Source of the DNA: Ancalomicrobiaceae bacterium
GTDB lineage: Bacteria > Pseudomonadota > Alphaproteobacteria > Rhizobiales > Ancalomicrobiaceae
Reading direction: 5' to 3'
Assembly: GCA_031291595.1 (NCBI GenBank)
Contig: JARLIU010000164.1
Coordinates: 1-57,941 of the forward strand
Length of the DNA stretch: 57,941 nt
The notes under the pieces are model-generated. The model saw only the letters and a program-made list of their open reading frames with translations, searched no databases and was not told the origin of the DNA. The translations under genes and the position numbers were made by a program. Positions within the stretch are counted from its first letter, which is position 1; each line of letters begins with the position of its first letter. This document shows positions 1 to 8,997 of the stretch, one piece after another.

Positions 1-132
1 ATATAAATGCGTCACACCGGACGAAAAGACAGTTCGCAAATTCGTGGGGGTTGGCAATGGGGAAGCAAGCGCAGCACCGGTAATCGCATAGGAATAAGAC
101 GCGAGAGTCGAGAGATCTTGCACCCCTCCGCC
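1..132. repeat. Left copy of 132-bp exact terminal direct repeat
   Basis: Bases 1-132 are identical to 57334-57465; the first mismatch is at 133. Both copies lie inside the tail tip gene. The simplest reading is a circular genome assembled with an overlap. Confidence 0.9.
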
Positions 133-2109
133 ATAGATGTTGTACGACTGGAATTTCAGGTAGATCGTCGATCCGATGCGGTCCTGCGTAAAACGGACCT
201 TGCCAATGGCATCATCGAGACGGGCAAAGGAACTCGCGGCGGCATGAGTTGCAATCGTCGAAGCGTAGGCACCTCGAACGAGAGGAGCCAGCGAATAGGC
301 GTTTGCGCCGGTGAGCGTCGCCGTCTGGTAGGCGATGATCTCGCCATCGACAAAGCAGACCGTGGTCAGGCCGGTCATATCGATGGTGGAGCCGGAAGCA
401 AGCGCACCCGCGCTTTCAGCCAGCGACACCGCGAGCGTATTGGTATTGTCTATCGTCTGGCCGGCAAGATTTGCGGAGATAGACGGCAGCGAGGCCGTCA
501 ATACGCCCATGCGCGCCGGCGAGGCGACATCGGCAACCTCAATAAATGTGCCCGCCGGATCGTAGGAGACCCAAACCTTGCAGCCTCCCCAGAGGGCCGT
601 ATTCTGGCCGGACACCGCCGCCCAGATCTCGAGCGCGCCAGCGAGTTGGTCCGGCGGCTCGAATAGGATCGGCGGATTGAGCAGGCCGGGCTCGACGTTG
701 ATGTTGCGGGCGCTGCCAAGCGATTTCTGTCGGGCATAGAGCGGCGGCGCGGCATAGCCGAGAAACTCCTCGGCGACGAACGTCAGAGAGCGATCGCTGT
801 TCTCCGTTTTTTCGGTGATGCGAACCGGTTGCCGGTTGAGGCCGAGATAAGGATCCGTCAGCGTGACGATGTCCTTGACGGGCTCGAGCCGGATGAACTG
901 CGCCGGCAACGTGAACTGGTAGGTCGTCTGCACCTTTTCGCGCTGCATCTGCAACGCCGCCGAGCTTGATGCCGCGGCAGCGAGGCAAAAAAAGTGATGC
1001 GAGCGCAGGTCGGCGGCGCGCAACCGGTTCGACGCGACAATCGACACGTCGTCGGATTCGTAGATCGTCACCGGGTTGTAGAGATTGGACCGGTCGAGAT
1101 ATTCCAGCGGCAGTCGGTTGGGGACGAGCTGCGGATCCTTGCGCGAGGAGGCGATCGGCGTGTCGCCGCTTTCGTTTCCAAGCGATCCCTGGTTGACCAG
1201 GAAATCACCCGTCGTCAAGTCGTAGATCGGCGTCACGACCGGCACGTAGGTATAGCCGTTGCCACTCACCGTCTGATCGGCATATGGCGCAATCGTCAGT
1301 TTGCCGCCGGACCAGACGAAATCGGCCGCCGTCCCCGTCATCAGGTCGGACAGATGCGACTGCAGCGCCGTTTGGCCGGTCAAGACCGGCGAGATCATCA
1401 TACTGAGGGCGCGACACCAAGTGCGATAGTCGGTCAGGCCATCGAGTAGCGTCGTCGGAAAGCCAACACCCCAATCAGCATTGGTGAGGGCCGCCGTGAT
1501 CCAATCCGCCGGGTTGGCATCGGGGCCGAGCGCAGGAATGTCGCTGTTGATCCCCCAGAGGATTTCGAATGAAAAATTAGGCAGGCTGGCCGAATTGCCC
1601 AGCCCGAAGTTGGCGAAGCATGCAAGCGCCTCGCCGCGGTAGGCTAACGCCTGCGTCGGATGGTTAGACGTCAGAAACGACCACGGCGCTTGCGTGTAGC
1701 TGCCAAGAATGAACGTCGCACCGTAGATGTTGCCATAGGTTGGCGAGATGCCGAGCGCCTCGAGGTCAGCCAACACCGAGGCGGGCGGTGTGACGAGGAA
1801 GTCGATCGCATTGCCGTTGATGATCGACTGCACGCCGACAATCGGGCCATCGCCAAGCGAAAGAATGAACGAGGACGAGTAATTGTAGGTCCCCGTGCTG
1901 CCTTTGCCCGTCGACCCGCTGCCGCCTTTACCTCCGGATTTAGCTGGCGACGCGCTGAAGTCCCCCGTCCATGGCACGTTGCCGGTTAGGCGATTCTGTC
2001 CGGCACCGATTGCTTTCGGCCGGCCCTGAAGCGACGATTGGATGCGCAGCGCAAAGTCGGCGTGTGCCGGGTTGTTGGTCCGGGATCCGAGCCGTAGGAA
2101 GCCGGTCAT
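1..2109 (-). CDS. Tail tip / host-specificity protein, N-terminal part (open at window edge)
   Basis: This is the central tail tip protein that would contact the host surface. The frame is open from ATG at 2109 to base 1, 703 codons without a stop. The N-terminus has the 'RIQSSLQG' and Gly/Ser-rich linker layout common in gpJ-like tail proteins of proteobacterial phages. A Phage-tail_3-like region follows ('LQSHLSDLMTGTAADFVW' and onward). The C-terminal part has the 'ALWGGC' and 'AYQTATLTGANAYSL' signatures. Joining base 1 to 57333 keeps the frame and gives a protein of about 1038 residues ending at 56326. An A7 run near 986 is in frame, so no frameshift is needed. The gene starts 6 bases after the NlpC/P60 gene stops. 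Confidence 0.85.
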   Translation of the reverse strand, partial: MTGFLRLGSRTNNPAHADFALRIQSSLQGRPKAIGAGQNRLTGNVPWTGDFSASPAKSGGKGGSGSTGKGSTGTYNYSSSFILSLGDGPIVGVQSIINGNAIDFLVTPPASVLADLEALGISPTYGNIYGATFILGSYTQAPWSFLTSNHPTQALAYRGEALACFANFGLGNSASLPNFSFEILWGINSDIPALGPDANPADWITAALTNADWGVGFPTTLLDGLTDYRTWCRALSMMISPVLTGQTALQSHLSDLMTGTAADFVWSGGKLTIAPYADQTVSGNGYTYVPVVTPIYDLTTGDFLVNQGSLGNESGDTPIASSRKDPQLVPNRLPLEYLDRSNLYNPVTIYESDDVSIVASNRLRAADLRSHHFFCLAAAASSSAALQMQREKVQTTYQFTLPAQFIRLEPVKDIVTLTDPYLGLNRQPVRITEKTENSDRSLTFVAEEFLGYAAPPLYARQKSLGSARNINVEPGLLNPPILFEPPDQLAGALEIWAAVSGQNTALWGGCKVWVSYDPAGTFIEVADVASPARMGVLTASLPSISANLAGQTIDNTNTLAVSLAESAGALASGSTIDMTGLTTVCFVDGEIIAYQTATLTGANAYSLAPLVRGAYASTIATHAAASSFARLDDAIGKVRFTQDRIGSTIYLKFQSYNIYGGGVQDLSTLASYSYAITGAALASPLPTPTNLRTVFSSGVTHLY

Positions 2110-2115
2110 GCGCCA

Positions 2116-2550
2116 TCACCAGAACGAATAGAATTTGACCTTGCGGCCGACCAGATCCTGCTCATCTCCAGGCGTCTCGCAGACGCACCCGAACGTTTTG
2201 AAGGCATGAATCACCTTCCCCGGCCATTCGACGATGAAAGCGCCGTGCGCATAGCTGCGGCCGACGTGATAGAGCACGATGTCGCCCAGCCCTGCGTCGG
2301 CTTCGGCGATCTGGTGGGCAAAACGCTGCACGTAGGATTCAAACAAGCCGACGTCGGTATGCAACATGAACTGCGGCGAGTAGTGCTCGATCGCCACTCT
2401 ATCGACCAAGCCGGCCTCTTCCGCCGCCCGCGCCAGGAAGTGCGCGCAGTCGCAGCCGACGCCCTTGAGCCCCTGATTGTCATGGAACGGCGTTCCGCTC
2501 CAACCGCGCGCCACCTCGATCAGGTGCGCGCGCTCTTCGGCTTCGGTCAT
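2116..2550 (-). CDS. NlpC/P60-family tail peptidase
   Basis: A papain-like hydrolase of the NlpC/P60 type, as found next to the tail tip gene in gene transfer agents and many siphophages. It presumably cuts peptidoglycan peptides or processes the tip during assembly and entry. The catalytic Cys lies in 'GVGCDCAHF', followed by a candidate His in 'YAHGAF' and another polar residue near 'VIHAF'. I chose the ATG at 2550 because a GGGAG lies about 9 bases upstream and the previous stop ends at 2555. An ATG at 2604 would overlap the upstream gene by 50 bases. About 144 residues, normal for the family. Confidence 0.85.
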   Translation of the reverse strand: MTEAEERAHLIEVARGWSGTPFHDNQGLKGVGCDCAHFLARAAEEAGLVDRVAIEHYSPQFMLHTDVGLFESYVQRFAHQIAEADAGLGDIVLYHVGRSYAHGAFIVEWPGKVIHAFKTFGCVCETPGDEQDLVGRKVKFYSFW

Positions 2551-2554
2551 CCTA

Positions 2555-3544
2555 TCAAGCTCCCAAGGTAACTTCCGGCACGGGGATATAGGGATTTCCG
2601 CCAAAGTTGACGAGATTAGCGAATGCCGTGCACGTCGCCATCGACTTATCGCAGCCTGCCGTCAGGCTAAACGTGTCGCCGACGGCGATCGGGAAGGGGA
2701 ATGGATTGCGCAGTGCCGCCGTTGACGCGCCATCCCAGGCGGTCACCATGCGCGAGAATCCGGAATTGGCGCCGCTTGTCATGGTCAGGATGCCGAGCAA
2801 AAAGGTCCCGGAGCCTGCAGGCGCCGACAGAGTGGCAACAAGCTCGTTGGCGCTAGATCCGGAGAGGGCCGTGCCCGTCGCCGTGTAGGACGCCGCTGAG
2901 AGCGTACAGCGGGCATCATAGAGTTTGTGCCGACAGGAGCCTTGATAGAGGTTACGCGGCATCTGCTGTGACAGGATCGACTTGTAGTCGTTGATGGTCA
3001 GGAACGCCGCCGTCCGTGTCAGATCGACTTGGCCGACTTGGCCGCGGAAAATGCAAATTGTGCCGACCGGAACAGCCCCACCATTTGGCAGAGGGTAGAT
3101 TGGCATGGTCGAGAAGTAGGCGCGAGACACGATGACGTCAGCATAGTCGAGATAGCCGAGGCGCGCCGCCTGCAACCACGGCACCGAGCCGATAGTGTCA
3201 GGGAACGTCGCCCCGGTTACCGCATCGATGGCGCGCGGCGAGATCTTGATCTGCCAGGAATCGCTATCGAGCCCAGCCTTCCAATGCCCGAGCGCCTTGG
3301 CTCCTTCATCATCGAGCGGAAACGGCGTCCATGCAATGCCGGAATGCCAGAGCGAGCCGGACCCGGTCCACGATGGCATGTCCCAGATGGTCGAGGTCGG
3401 CGCCTCGATGACAAACGGCGCGGTCGTGTAGGTGAGCTGCTGACCTCCGCTGAGCGAGAACGTGTAGAGGTCAAATTGAATCAGCGGCGTTTGGCCGCCG
3501 GTCCAGTTCAGCAAAGCCTCAAGCGCGCTCGAGCACGGGATCAT
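2555..3544 (-). CDS. Tail tip protein, DUF2163 / BR0599 family
   Basis: Resembles the DUF2163 plus phage BR0599 family, the counterpart of gene transfer agent gp13 and of lambda gpL, and should form part of the distal tail hub. The N-terminal half is beta-rich ('QFDLYTFSLSGGQQLTYTT'). The C-terminal half has four cysteines near residues 204, 213, 298 and 305 ('CRHKLYDARC' and 'GCDKSMATC') and a typical ending ('VNFGGNPYIP'). In lambda gpL a C-terminal cysteine set binds an iron-sulfur cluster, so the same is possible here. The start overlaps the previous stop by 4 bases. Confidence 0.8.
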   Translation of the reverse strand: MIPCSSALEALLNWTGGQTPLIQFDLYTFSLSGGQQLTYTTAPFVIEAPTSTIWDMPSWTGSGSLWHSGIAWTPFPLDDEGAKALGHWKAGLDSDSWQIKISPRAIDAVTGATFPDTIGSVPWLQAARLGYLDYADVIVSRAYFSTMPIYPLPNGGAVPVGTICIFRGQVGQVDLTRTAAFLTINDYKSILSQQMPRNLYQGSCRHKLYDARCTLSAASYTATGTALSGSSANELVATLSAPAGSGTFLLGILTMTSGANSGFSRMVTAWDGASTAALRNPFPFPIAVGDTFSLTAGCDKSMATCTAFANLVNFGGNPYIPVPEVTLGA

Positions 3545-4143
3545 GGGTTGATCTCGCTCGAAAATTTCAACGATTTGAGGCTATAGACCGACTTGAACAT
3601 GTGGTCGAAGTCGACCGAGTCCTCATCGAACCGGCAGAGCCATTGATAGGAGCCGGTCCATGTCAGCGCGGCACTCGATGCCGGCGCCGACGTGAACGTG
3701 ACCACGCCCTTGCCGCCGAGCGAATAGATCGTGGGAGAGACGGTCGACCCGGCGACGGCGATCGAGGTGATCGTTGGCAACAGCACGGGCTCAACAAATC
3801 CGCCAAGCGAGCGGACCAACTGGAATGCGGTGGTCGTGCCGTCGCCCGTGCCAAATCTTTGATTGGTGGCCGCGTTGTCGTCGCGGTCGGTATAGCCGAA
3901 GCACGTGCCCTGCGTCAGGCTCGACAGGATGAATGTGGCCAACGTCTGAAACTCGACGCTCACCCCGTCCCATCCAAGATCGCGCAGAAAGTTTGCCTTC
4001 AGCGTCCACGTCCACCGCGGGAACGGCCAACGAGGCAGCTGAGTGCGAGCGCCTGAGATCGCCTCCTGTCTGTCCGACTTGATCATCATCGCCCGGGTGA
4101 AGGCGGCATCTAGCCCGGGGATGGAAGGGAAGGACGCAGTCAT
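3541..4143 (-). CDS. Distal tail protein, DUF2460 family
   Basis: A 200-residue protein of the DUF2460 type (gene transfer agent gp12-like), found between tape measure and hub genes and thought to join the tail tube to the tip. Visible family features are the N-terminal 'FPSIPGLDAAFTRAM', a Trp-rich 'RWPFPRWTWTLKANFLRD' stretch, and the acidic 'RFDEDSVDFD' near the end. A Gly/Thr-rich central part ('FGTGDGTTTAFQLVRSL') is typical of these proteins. It overlaps the next gene by 4 bases, so the two are translationally coupled. Confidence 0.8.
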   Translation of the reverse strand: MTASFPSIPGLDAAFTRAMMIKSDRQEAISGARTQLPRWPFPRWTWTLKANFLRDLGWDGVSVEFQTLATFILSSLTQGTCFGYTDRDDNAATNQRFGTGDGTTTAFQLVRSLGGFVEPVLLPTITSIAVAGSTVSPTIYSLGGKGVVTFTSAPASSAALTWTGSYQWLCRFDEDSVDFDHMFKSVYSLKSLKFSSEINP

Positions 4144-4152
4144 GGCCTACCC

Positions 4153-6762
4153 CTAAAATGATGTCCGCAGCGACTGATTAGCGTTCATCACGTCGCGCAC
4201 CGTCTGAGCCAGCGCACGCCCATTGTTGCGGAAGAGTTGCGCCACGCTCTGCGCATCGGTGGCGTGAACGTGCAGATGCATGTCGCCGCCGGACGCCTGT
4301 ACATCGCCGCCCTGGCCGCCGCGCCCGGCGGCAAGCGCATCAAGAGCGGCAGATGGCGGCCCGGCCGGAATGACCTTCTCGCCCTGATGGATCAGCGCGA
4401 CCATGTCGGCGGGCACGCTCCATGCGCCCTTGTCGAACGAGCCGAAGGCTTCGACGCCGGCAAACGCTACGGCAGCGGCGGCCGGCGCCAGCACCGGGCC
4501 GATAAGCGGAACCCCGGCCATGGCGGCATAAGCCCCGGCGGCGGCGCGGGCGGCGTCGCCCTGGATCGTCGTCGCGTTGATCGCCTTCTGTGCGGCGACG
4601 CCGACGCCAATGGTCGCCGTCTGGGCGCTTGTCGCCGCGACCGTCGCGCCGGTCTGGGCCGTCAGCCCAAGGATGTTGGCAGCAATCACGGCGGCATGTT
4701 CGGCCGCCCATTTGATGCAGAACTTGATGACGTCCTCGATGCCGGAAGCCGCCATATTTTTGAACGCCTGGGCAATCGACGTGGTACCGCGCAACACGCC
4801 ATTGACCTGACTGTTGATCATGCCGGCAACCGTGTCGCCATACGAGCGCCAGTCGGAGACGGTCTTTTCAATGCCTTCCTGCTGGATCTTCTGGATCGCG
4901 GCGGCATTCTGCGCCGCCATCTGCCGCAGCTGTTCGTTCAACTTGGCCTTTTGCGCCAACGTCAGATTGGAAAGTTCAAGTTCCTTCTGAACGATCGACT
5001 GTTCGGCCTTGAGTTCGTCGTTGAGTGCGGCAACGGTCATCGAGACCTTTTGCGCCTCGGTAATCTGGTGCCGGCGCGCCAAGCTGTCGATGGCCGAAAT
5101 CTGCTGCTTCGTCGCATCTTCCGTCGCTCGGACCTGCCCCTGCGCTGCTTCCATCGTCGCGGCAAGCGCGTCGCGGGCGGCTTTTTCTGCCTCCTTCGCC
5201 TGCTTTTGCGCCTCAAGATTGATGGCCGGCGTCGCCGCCTTATGGGCTTCAACCACTTCCTTTGTCTTGATTCCCCAGATTTCGGCGTATTCTTTGGCCG
5301 CGGTATCAACCGACTTGACGAGACGGATCGCGCCTTCGCGGCCGGCGTCCCCCATGCGGTCGGTGGCGCGCTTCAGATCCTCGTTGGCGGCAGAGAAGTC
5401 GAAGACACCCTTGAAGGAATCGTTGATGCGCTTGCCAGAGGCGACCATGTCGGTACCGAGCGCGGTAAACGCCTGTTTTGCGCCGGAGAAATTCAAGATC
5501 ATCGTATTGCCGATGATGGCGCCCAGCCCCATGAACTGGTTGCCAACCGACTTCACCGCTTCCGCGCCGGCGGTGACGAGTCCGGTGAAGAATGCCGGGA
5601 CAGATGCCGCCAGCACTTTGAAGACATCACCGATCGCCTCGCCGAGCCCGATGAAGCCGGCGATCACCACCTTTACGCCGGCCTCGCCGACAATCTCGAA
5701 TTGCGTTAGGCCAAAGATGGCCGCCGACAGGACCTGCTCTAACACCTGAACTTGCACGGCCGCGGCCTTCAACGTGCCGGCCAGCAGACCGCCATTCTTG
5801 ACCGCAGCCGAAAAGTCCTCAGCGAGATCAATCAGGATGCGGTTGAGACCATTCACCGAGTCAATGAAGGGAATGAAGCTCTGCAGCGCGTCGCCGCGGA
5901 TGGCCGCGCCCAATTCGACGAAGCCATGCTGCATTTCGACGAGGCGCCCCGTCGTCGTCTCATCCAGCTTCGAATTGGTGGCCTCCAACTTCTCCTTCAG
6001 TTCCTCGAACCCGCGCGCGCCTTCATCGAGAAGGGGAAGAAGCTCGATGAAGCCGCGATTGATAGCCGTCAGTGCCGCCGTTTTGTTGGTGCCGTCGGCA
6101 AAGTGAGAGACGGCGTTCGCCATTTTGTCCAATTGCTCGGGCAGCGGCAGGCCGATCAACTCTTTGGCGTCGACGCCGAGCGCCTTCAGCCCAGCCGCAG
6201 CCGGGCTCGTGCCGGCCGCGGCCTTGGCAAGCGACAATTCAAAGCGAGACATCGTCTGCGTCAGGCTTTCCGTATTGGTGCCCGTCATTTCCGCAGCGAA
6301 ATTCAGTTCGCCGACTTGTTCGCTGGTCAAGCCGAGGATCTTTTGCGTGCGCTCCGTCTTCTCACCCAATTCGCCCATCTGACGGACAAACTCGATGACC
6401 TTTTCGACGGCAAACGCAGCGGCAAATAGCTCGACCATTTCGCTGAGCGACGCCTTGACCGCAGAAAGCGGGCCGAGCATGCCGTTGAGGCCGCCAACCA
6501 TGTTTTCGAGGACGCCGCCATCCTCATGCGACAATTCCTTCTTGAGGCCGGTTGCCTTTTCTTTCGCCTCGGCCATTTCGGCGCCGAGCGCCTTCATCTT
6601 GGCCCCGAGCTCGCTATCCGCCGATGCGCCGGTGGTGCGCATTTCCTCGGCGAGGGTCCGCAGCTCCCTTGCCATCGCCTTGACGTTCGACTGGGCAAGC
6701 GCCAGCGCCGCTTCGAGATCGCCGGTATCGGCGCCGAAGGCGACATAGATGTCGGAAGCCAT
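4153..6762 (-). CDS. Tail tape measure protein
   Basis: An 869-residue protein, the longest uninterrupted gene of the genome, between the tail chaperone pair and the distal tail genes, which is the standard tape measure place. The first 90 residues are alpha-helical coiled coil, followed by hydrophobic segments near residues 340-420. A second charged coiled coil ('AKEAEKAARDALAATMEAA') and Ala/Gly-rich hydrophobic stretches near 700-760 follow. The end is the common 'SFDKGAWSVPADMVALIHQG' type motif. At about 0.15 nm per residue, the known rule for tape measures, the tail would be near 130 nm. Confidence 0.93.
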   Translation of the reverse strand: MASDIYVAFGADTGDLEAALALAQSNVKAMARELRTLAEEMRTTGASADSELGAKMKALGAEMAEAKEKATGLKKELSHEDGGVLENMVGGLNGMLGPLSAVKASLSEMVELFAAAFAVEKVIEFVRQMGELGEKTERTQKILGLTSEQVGELNFAAEMTGTNTESLTQTMSRFELSLAKAAAGTSPAAAGLKALGVDAKELIGLPLPEQLDKMANAVSHFADGTNKTAALTAINRGFIELLPLLDEGARGFEELKEKLEATNSKLDETTTGRLVEMQHGFVELGAAIRGDALQSFIPFIDSVNGLNRILIDLAEDFSAAVKNGGLLAGTLKAAAVQVQVLEQVLSAAIFGLTQFEIVGEAGVKVVIAGFIGLGEAIGDVFKVLAASVPAFFTGLVTAGAEAVKSVGNQFMGLGAIIGNTMILNFSGAKQAFTALGTDMVASGKRINDSFKGVFDFSAANEDLKRATDRMGDAGREGAIRLVKSVDTAAKEYAEIWGIKTKEVVEAHKAATPAINLEAQKQAKEAEKAARDALAATMEAAQGQVRATEDATKQQISAIDSLARRHQITEAQKVSMTVAALNDELKAEQSIVQKELELSNLTLAQKAKLNEQLRQMAAQNAAAIQKIQQEGIEKTVSDWRSYGDTVAGMINSQVNGVLRGTTSIAQAFKNMAASGIEDVIKFCIKWAAEHAAVIAANILGLTAQTGATVAATSAQTATIGVGVAAQKAINATTIQGDAARAAAGAYAAMAGVPLIGPVLAPAAAAVAFAGVEAFGSFDKGAWSVPADMVALIHQGEKVIPAGPPSAALDALAAGRGGQGGDVQASGGDMHLHVHATDAQSVAQLFRNNGRALAQTVRDVMNANQSLRTSF

Positions 6763-6770
6763 GGCGATCC

Positions 6771-7435
6771 TCAGTCTTTCACGCCGGGAAACCAGCGATC
6801 GAGGTGCTTGAACATTTCGCCGGTGGCTTCGACCGCTTCATCGAAGCTCATCTGCGGCACGCGCGGCTCGGGCGGTTTCCAGCCCCAAGCCATAGCCAGG
6901 ACACGCAGCATCGCGCCCGGCGGCGGATTGCGCGACCAATAGGCACAGAGGTCGAGATATTCCGCCAAAGTCGTGTCGCGCGCCTGCTGCGGCGTGTAAC
7001 CGCACTCGGTCTGCAGCCGACCGAGCATGTCGACGAAGTCCGCGTCGGTCAGGACCGCGGCTTCGCCGACTTTTTTCCCGGCGTGCCATCCTCGCTGTTC
7101 GATGCGGCGGGGCGAAGGCCGGAGAATGCCTGGATCGCCTCGCTTGCCGCCCGAAGCTCCTCGAAGGTGCATGCGAGCTCTTCGATATCGCCAATCGTCG
7201 GGTCGGCACGTTCGAACAACACGACAGCGACGGACAAGCCGTAGCCGAGCGTGTCGTCGAGTTCGTCAGGTGCGGCCATGCCGTCCGGAGAGGCGATAGG
7301 CGGGGCTGCGGCGTGCCGCTGCGTCAATAGCATCATCCGGCGCTGTTGGCCAAGCGTCAGATGCGGAACGCGGTAGGAGGCACCACCGAGCTTAACCTCG
7401 ACGGTCGGCGTGCCGGGGGCGATCGTCTCAGCCAT
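6771..7435 (-). CDS. Tail assembly chaperone GT, made by -1 frameshift
   Basis: Predicted fusion of the G-like protein (from 7435) with the T-like frame ending at 6771, about 221 residues. The shift is at GGGAAAA (7073-7079), phased as G-GGA-AAA in the G frame. After slipping back one base the reading continues 'VGEAAVLTDADFVDML' to 'WFPGVKD'. The T part has no convincing start of its own: upstream of the slip site that frame only reads antisense-like basic sequence. The arrangement matches lambda G/GT, where both products wrap the tape measure protein before tube assembly. Confidence 0.8.
7049..7435 (-). CDS. Tail assembly chaperone G
   Basis: A 128-residue protein starting with 'MAETIAPGTPTVEVKLGG', a layout typical of siphophage chaperones that bind the tape measure. 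It sits between the tail tube gene and the tape measure gene. The last codons contain the slippery run, and the normal product ends in 'GKKSAKPRS'. The start touches the stop of the tube gene. This protein should be made in excess over the frameshifted GT form. Confidence 0.78.
   Translation of the reverse strand: MAETIAPGTPTVEVKLGGASYRVPHLTLGQQRRMMLLTQRHAAAPPIASPDGMAAPDELDDTLGYGLSVAVVLFERADPTIGDIEELACTFEELRAASEAIQAFSGLRPAASNSEDGTPGKKSAKPRS
7073..7079 (-). other. -1 ribosomal frameshift site
   Basis: The heptamer GGGAAAA, followed by two more A's, is in the X-XXY-YYZ phase of the G frame. It lies about 10 codons before the G stop. Slippage joins G to the T frame that runs to 6771. Lambda uses GGGAAAG at the same place. 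Confidence 0.8.
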
Positions 7436-8181
7436 CAGCTCAGATCCCCAACCGACAGCGTGCCGATGTTGCCGGTGCCGTCATCCATGACAGTCATGTC
7501 GAATTCGGGGATGGTCCAATCCGACGTCTTGGAGGCAAACGTCAGCTTCGAGCAGGTCATCTTGTTGATCTTCAGTGTCGTGAACAGACCGGTCTGCGGA
7601 TCACGATTACGAAACACGCCGGCAAACGTCGGAGTGGTGCCGAGCGCCTGATTGGTCAGCGAGATCGTCTCGCCAGTGGTCGCCGTATAGAGATAGTTCA
7701 ACAGCACGTCGAGGCCGGCATCGCTCGACGAGAAGGTGTAGGCGGTGGCCGACGGTTCATAGATGCCGGCGCCGCCGGGCGCCGTCGAGGTCGAGGTCAG
7801 CGACAGTCCGAGCGGTCCCGCATAGGACACGCCCTGGTCGGAGACGAACGAGGCGGAGTTGGTCGGGGTGACGACAAAGGGCGAGGTCGACGGCACCTTA
7901 TGGGCCTCGTCAACCGCCAATGCGGTCTGACCGGTGGTCAACGTCTGACCGAAGAACAGCGCGTTGAACGCATTGGCGCTGATCACCGCGAGCTTGGCCT
8001 TGATGCTCCACTTTGCCTCGCCGCGCGCCACCAGGATGGGGAACTGGTTGGTGCCGTTCAATGGCTTGTCGGTGAAGCTGAGGTCGGCCGTCACATCCTG
8101 CAACGCGCCAAAGCGAAACGGCGTCTGGCCGGTGATGTCGTTGCGCGTGCCGACAAGGGCGCCGGCGCCAAAATTGAGCAT
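7435..8181 (-). CDS. Major tail (tube) protein
   Basis: A 248-residue beta-rich, Thr/Ser/Gly-rich protein immediately before the chaperone pair, the standard place for the tube subunit. Recognisable stretches are 'VTADLSFTDKPLNGTNQFP' at the start and 'LKINKMTCSKLTFASKTSDW' near the end, as in tube proteins of rhizobial phages. The middle (residues about 90-180) carries a Thr/Ser/Gly-rich insertion that may be a surface-exposed extra domain. One base of its stop is shared with the start of the G gene. Confidence 0.82.
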   Translation of the reverse strand: MLNFGAGALVGTRNDITGQTPFRFGALQDVTADLSFTDKPLNGTNQFPILVARGEAKWSIKAKLAVISANAFNALFFGQTLTTGQTALAVDEAHKVPSTSPFVVTPTNSASFVSDQGVSYAGPLGLSLTSTSTAPGGAGIYEPSATAYTFSSSDAGLDVLLNYLYTATTGETISLTNQALGTTPTFAGVFRNRDPQTGLFTTLKINKMTCSKLTFASKTSDWTIPEFDMTVMDDGTGNIGTLSVGDLS

Positions 8182-8253
8182 TGGAAGAACTCCATTCTGT
8201 GCCGGGCGCAGATGAACGGCCGGACGGGATGAGCGGATGATAGATGGAGCGGA

Positions 8254-8997
8254 TCAGCGCGGCGCGGTGAAGCCGAAGCCGGCGAGCACGTCGTCAAGCG
8301 CGGACTGCGCCGCCTCGAGGTCCGACGATGGCGTGGCAGCGGCGCGGGCGCGGCCGAGGACGGCGCCATAGCAGCCGGAAAACGTCTTCTGGCCGGTATG
8401 ATGAAACGGCAATTCCGGGTCGGCCCAGATGCGCCCGCCCGACTCGCGGAAGCGCTGGCAGAAGACGATGTCCTCGGAATAGTACTCGTTGCCGCGGCGT
8501 TCGAAATCGAACAACCAGGGCAGACGGCGACCGTCGCGCTCGATGACGACGAGATCGGGGAAATGCGCCATCATGCGGTCAACAGCGGATCGCCGGATGC
8601 GCAGAAAGCCGGTGCCGAGACCATCAACCTCGATCAGGCCGTTGTCCGCGGTTACCTCGGATCCGCCCGGAAGCTTGCGGAAGATGTAGCGCTCCGGGTC
8701 AGAGCGGGCGCGATAGATGCCGCCGACGACATCGACATCATGCGACAGAAGCGCGACGAAGGCGCCCGGCGTGGTGGCGATGTCGGCATCCCAGAAGATA
8801 AGATCAGTGGCGTCGCTGGCGAGAAAATCGGCGACCATGGCGTTGCGGGCGCGAGCCAGCATGGAATCGCCCGGGCGAATGGCAACGACGGTGTCGATGC
8901 CGGCGACACGCGCCTCTTCGATGGCATGGATGACGCTGATCATCGTCAGCGCACCGACCTCGCCGGAATAGCAGGGGATGGCGACGAAGGCCTTCAT
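8254..8997 (-). CDS. GT-A glycosyltransferase (first of two)
   Basis: A 247-residue protein with a GT2-like beginning ('FVAIPCYSGEVGA'), an 'RARNAMVADFL' helix and a metal-binding DxD-type motif in 'LIFWDADIA'. Late residues 'NEYYSEDIVFCQRFRESGG' fit the acceptor-side ED motif. No membrane segment is seen, so it should act in the cytoplasm. It is embedded between the tail terminator and tube genes and coupled to the upstream gene by a 4-base overlap, which suggests action on a virion protein. A role on DNA or host surface sugars cannot be excluded. Confidence 0.8.
   Translation of the reverse strand: MKAFVAIPCYSGEVGALTMISVIHAIEEARVAGIDTVVAIRPGDSMLARARNAMVADFLASDATDLIFWDADIATTPGAFVALLSHDVDVVGGIYRARSDPERYIFRKLPGGSEVTADNGLIEVDGLGTGFLRIRRSAVDRMMAHFPDLVVIERDGRRLPWLFDFERRGNEYYSEDIVFCQRFRESGGRIWADPELPFHHTGQKTFSGCYGAVLGRARAAATPSSDLEAAQSALDDVLAGFGFTAPR

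Noticed and set aside
980-995. Possible frameshift at the A7 run in the tail tip gene
   Set aside because: With seven A the frame stays open and motifs continue on both sides, so no shift is required.
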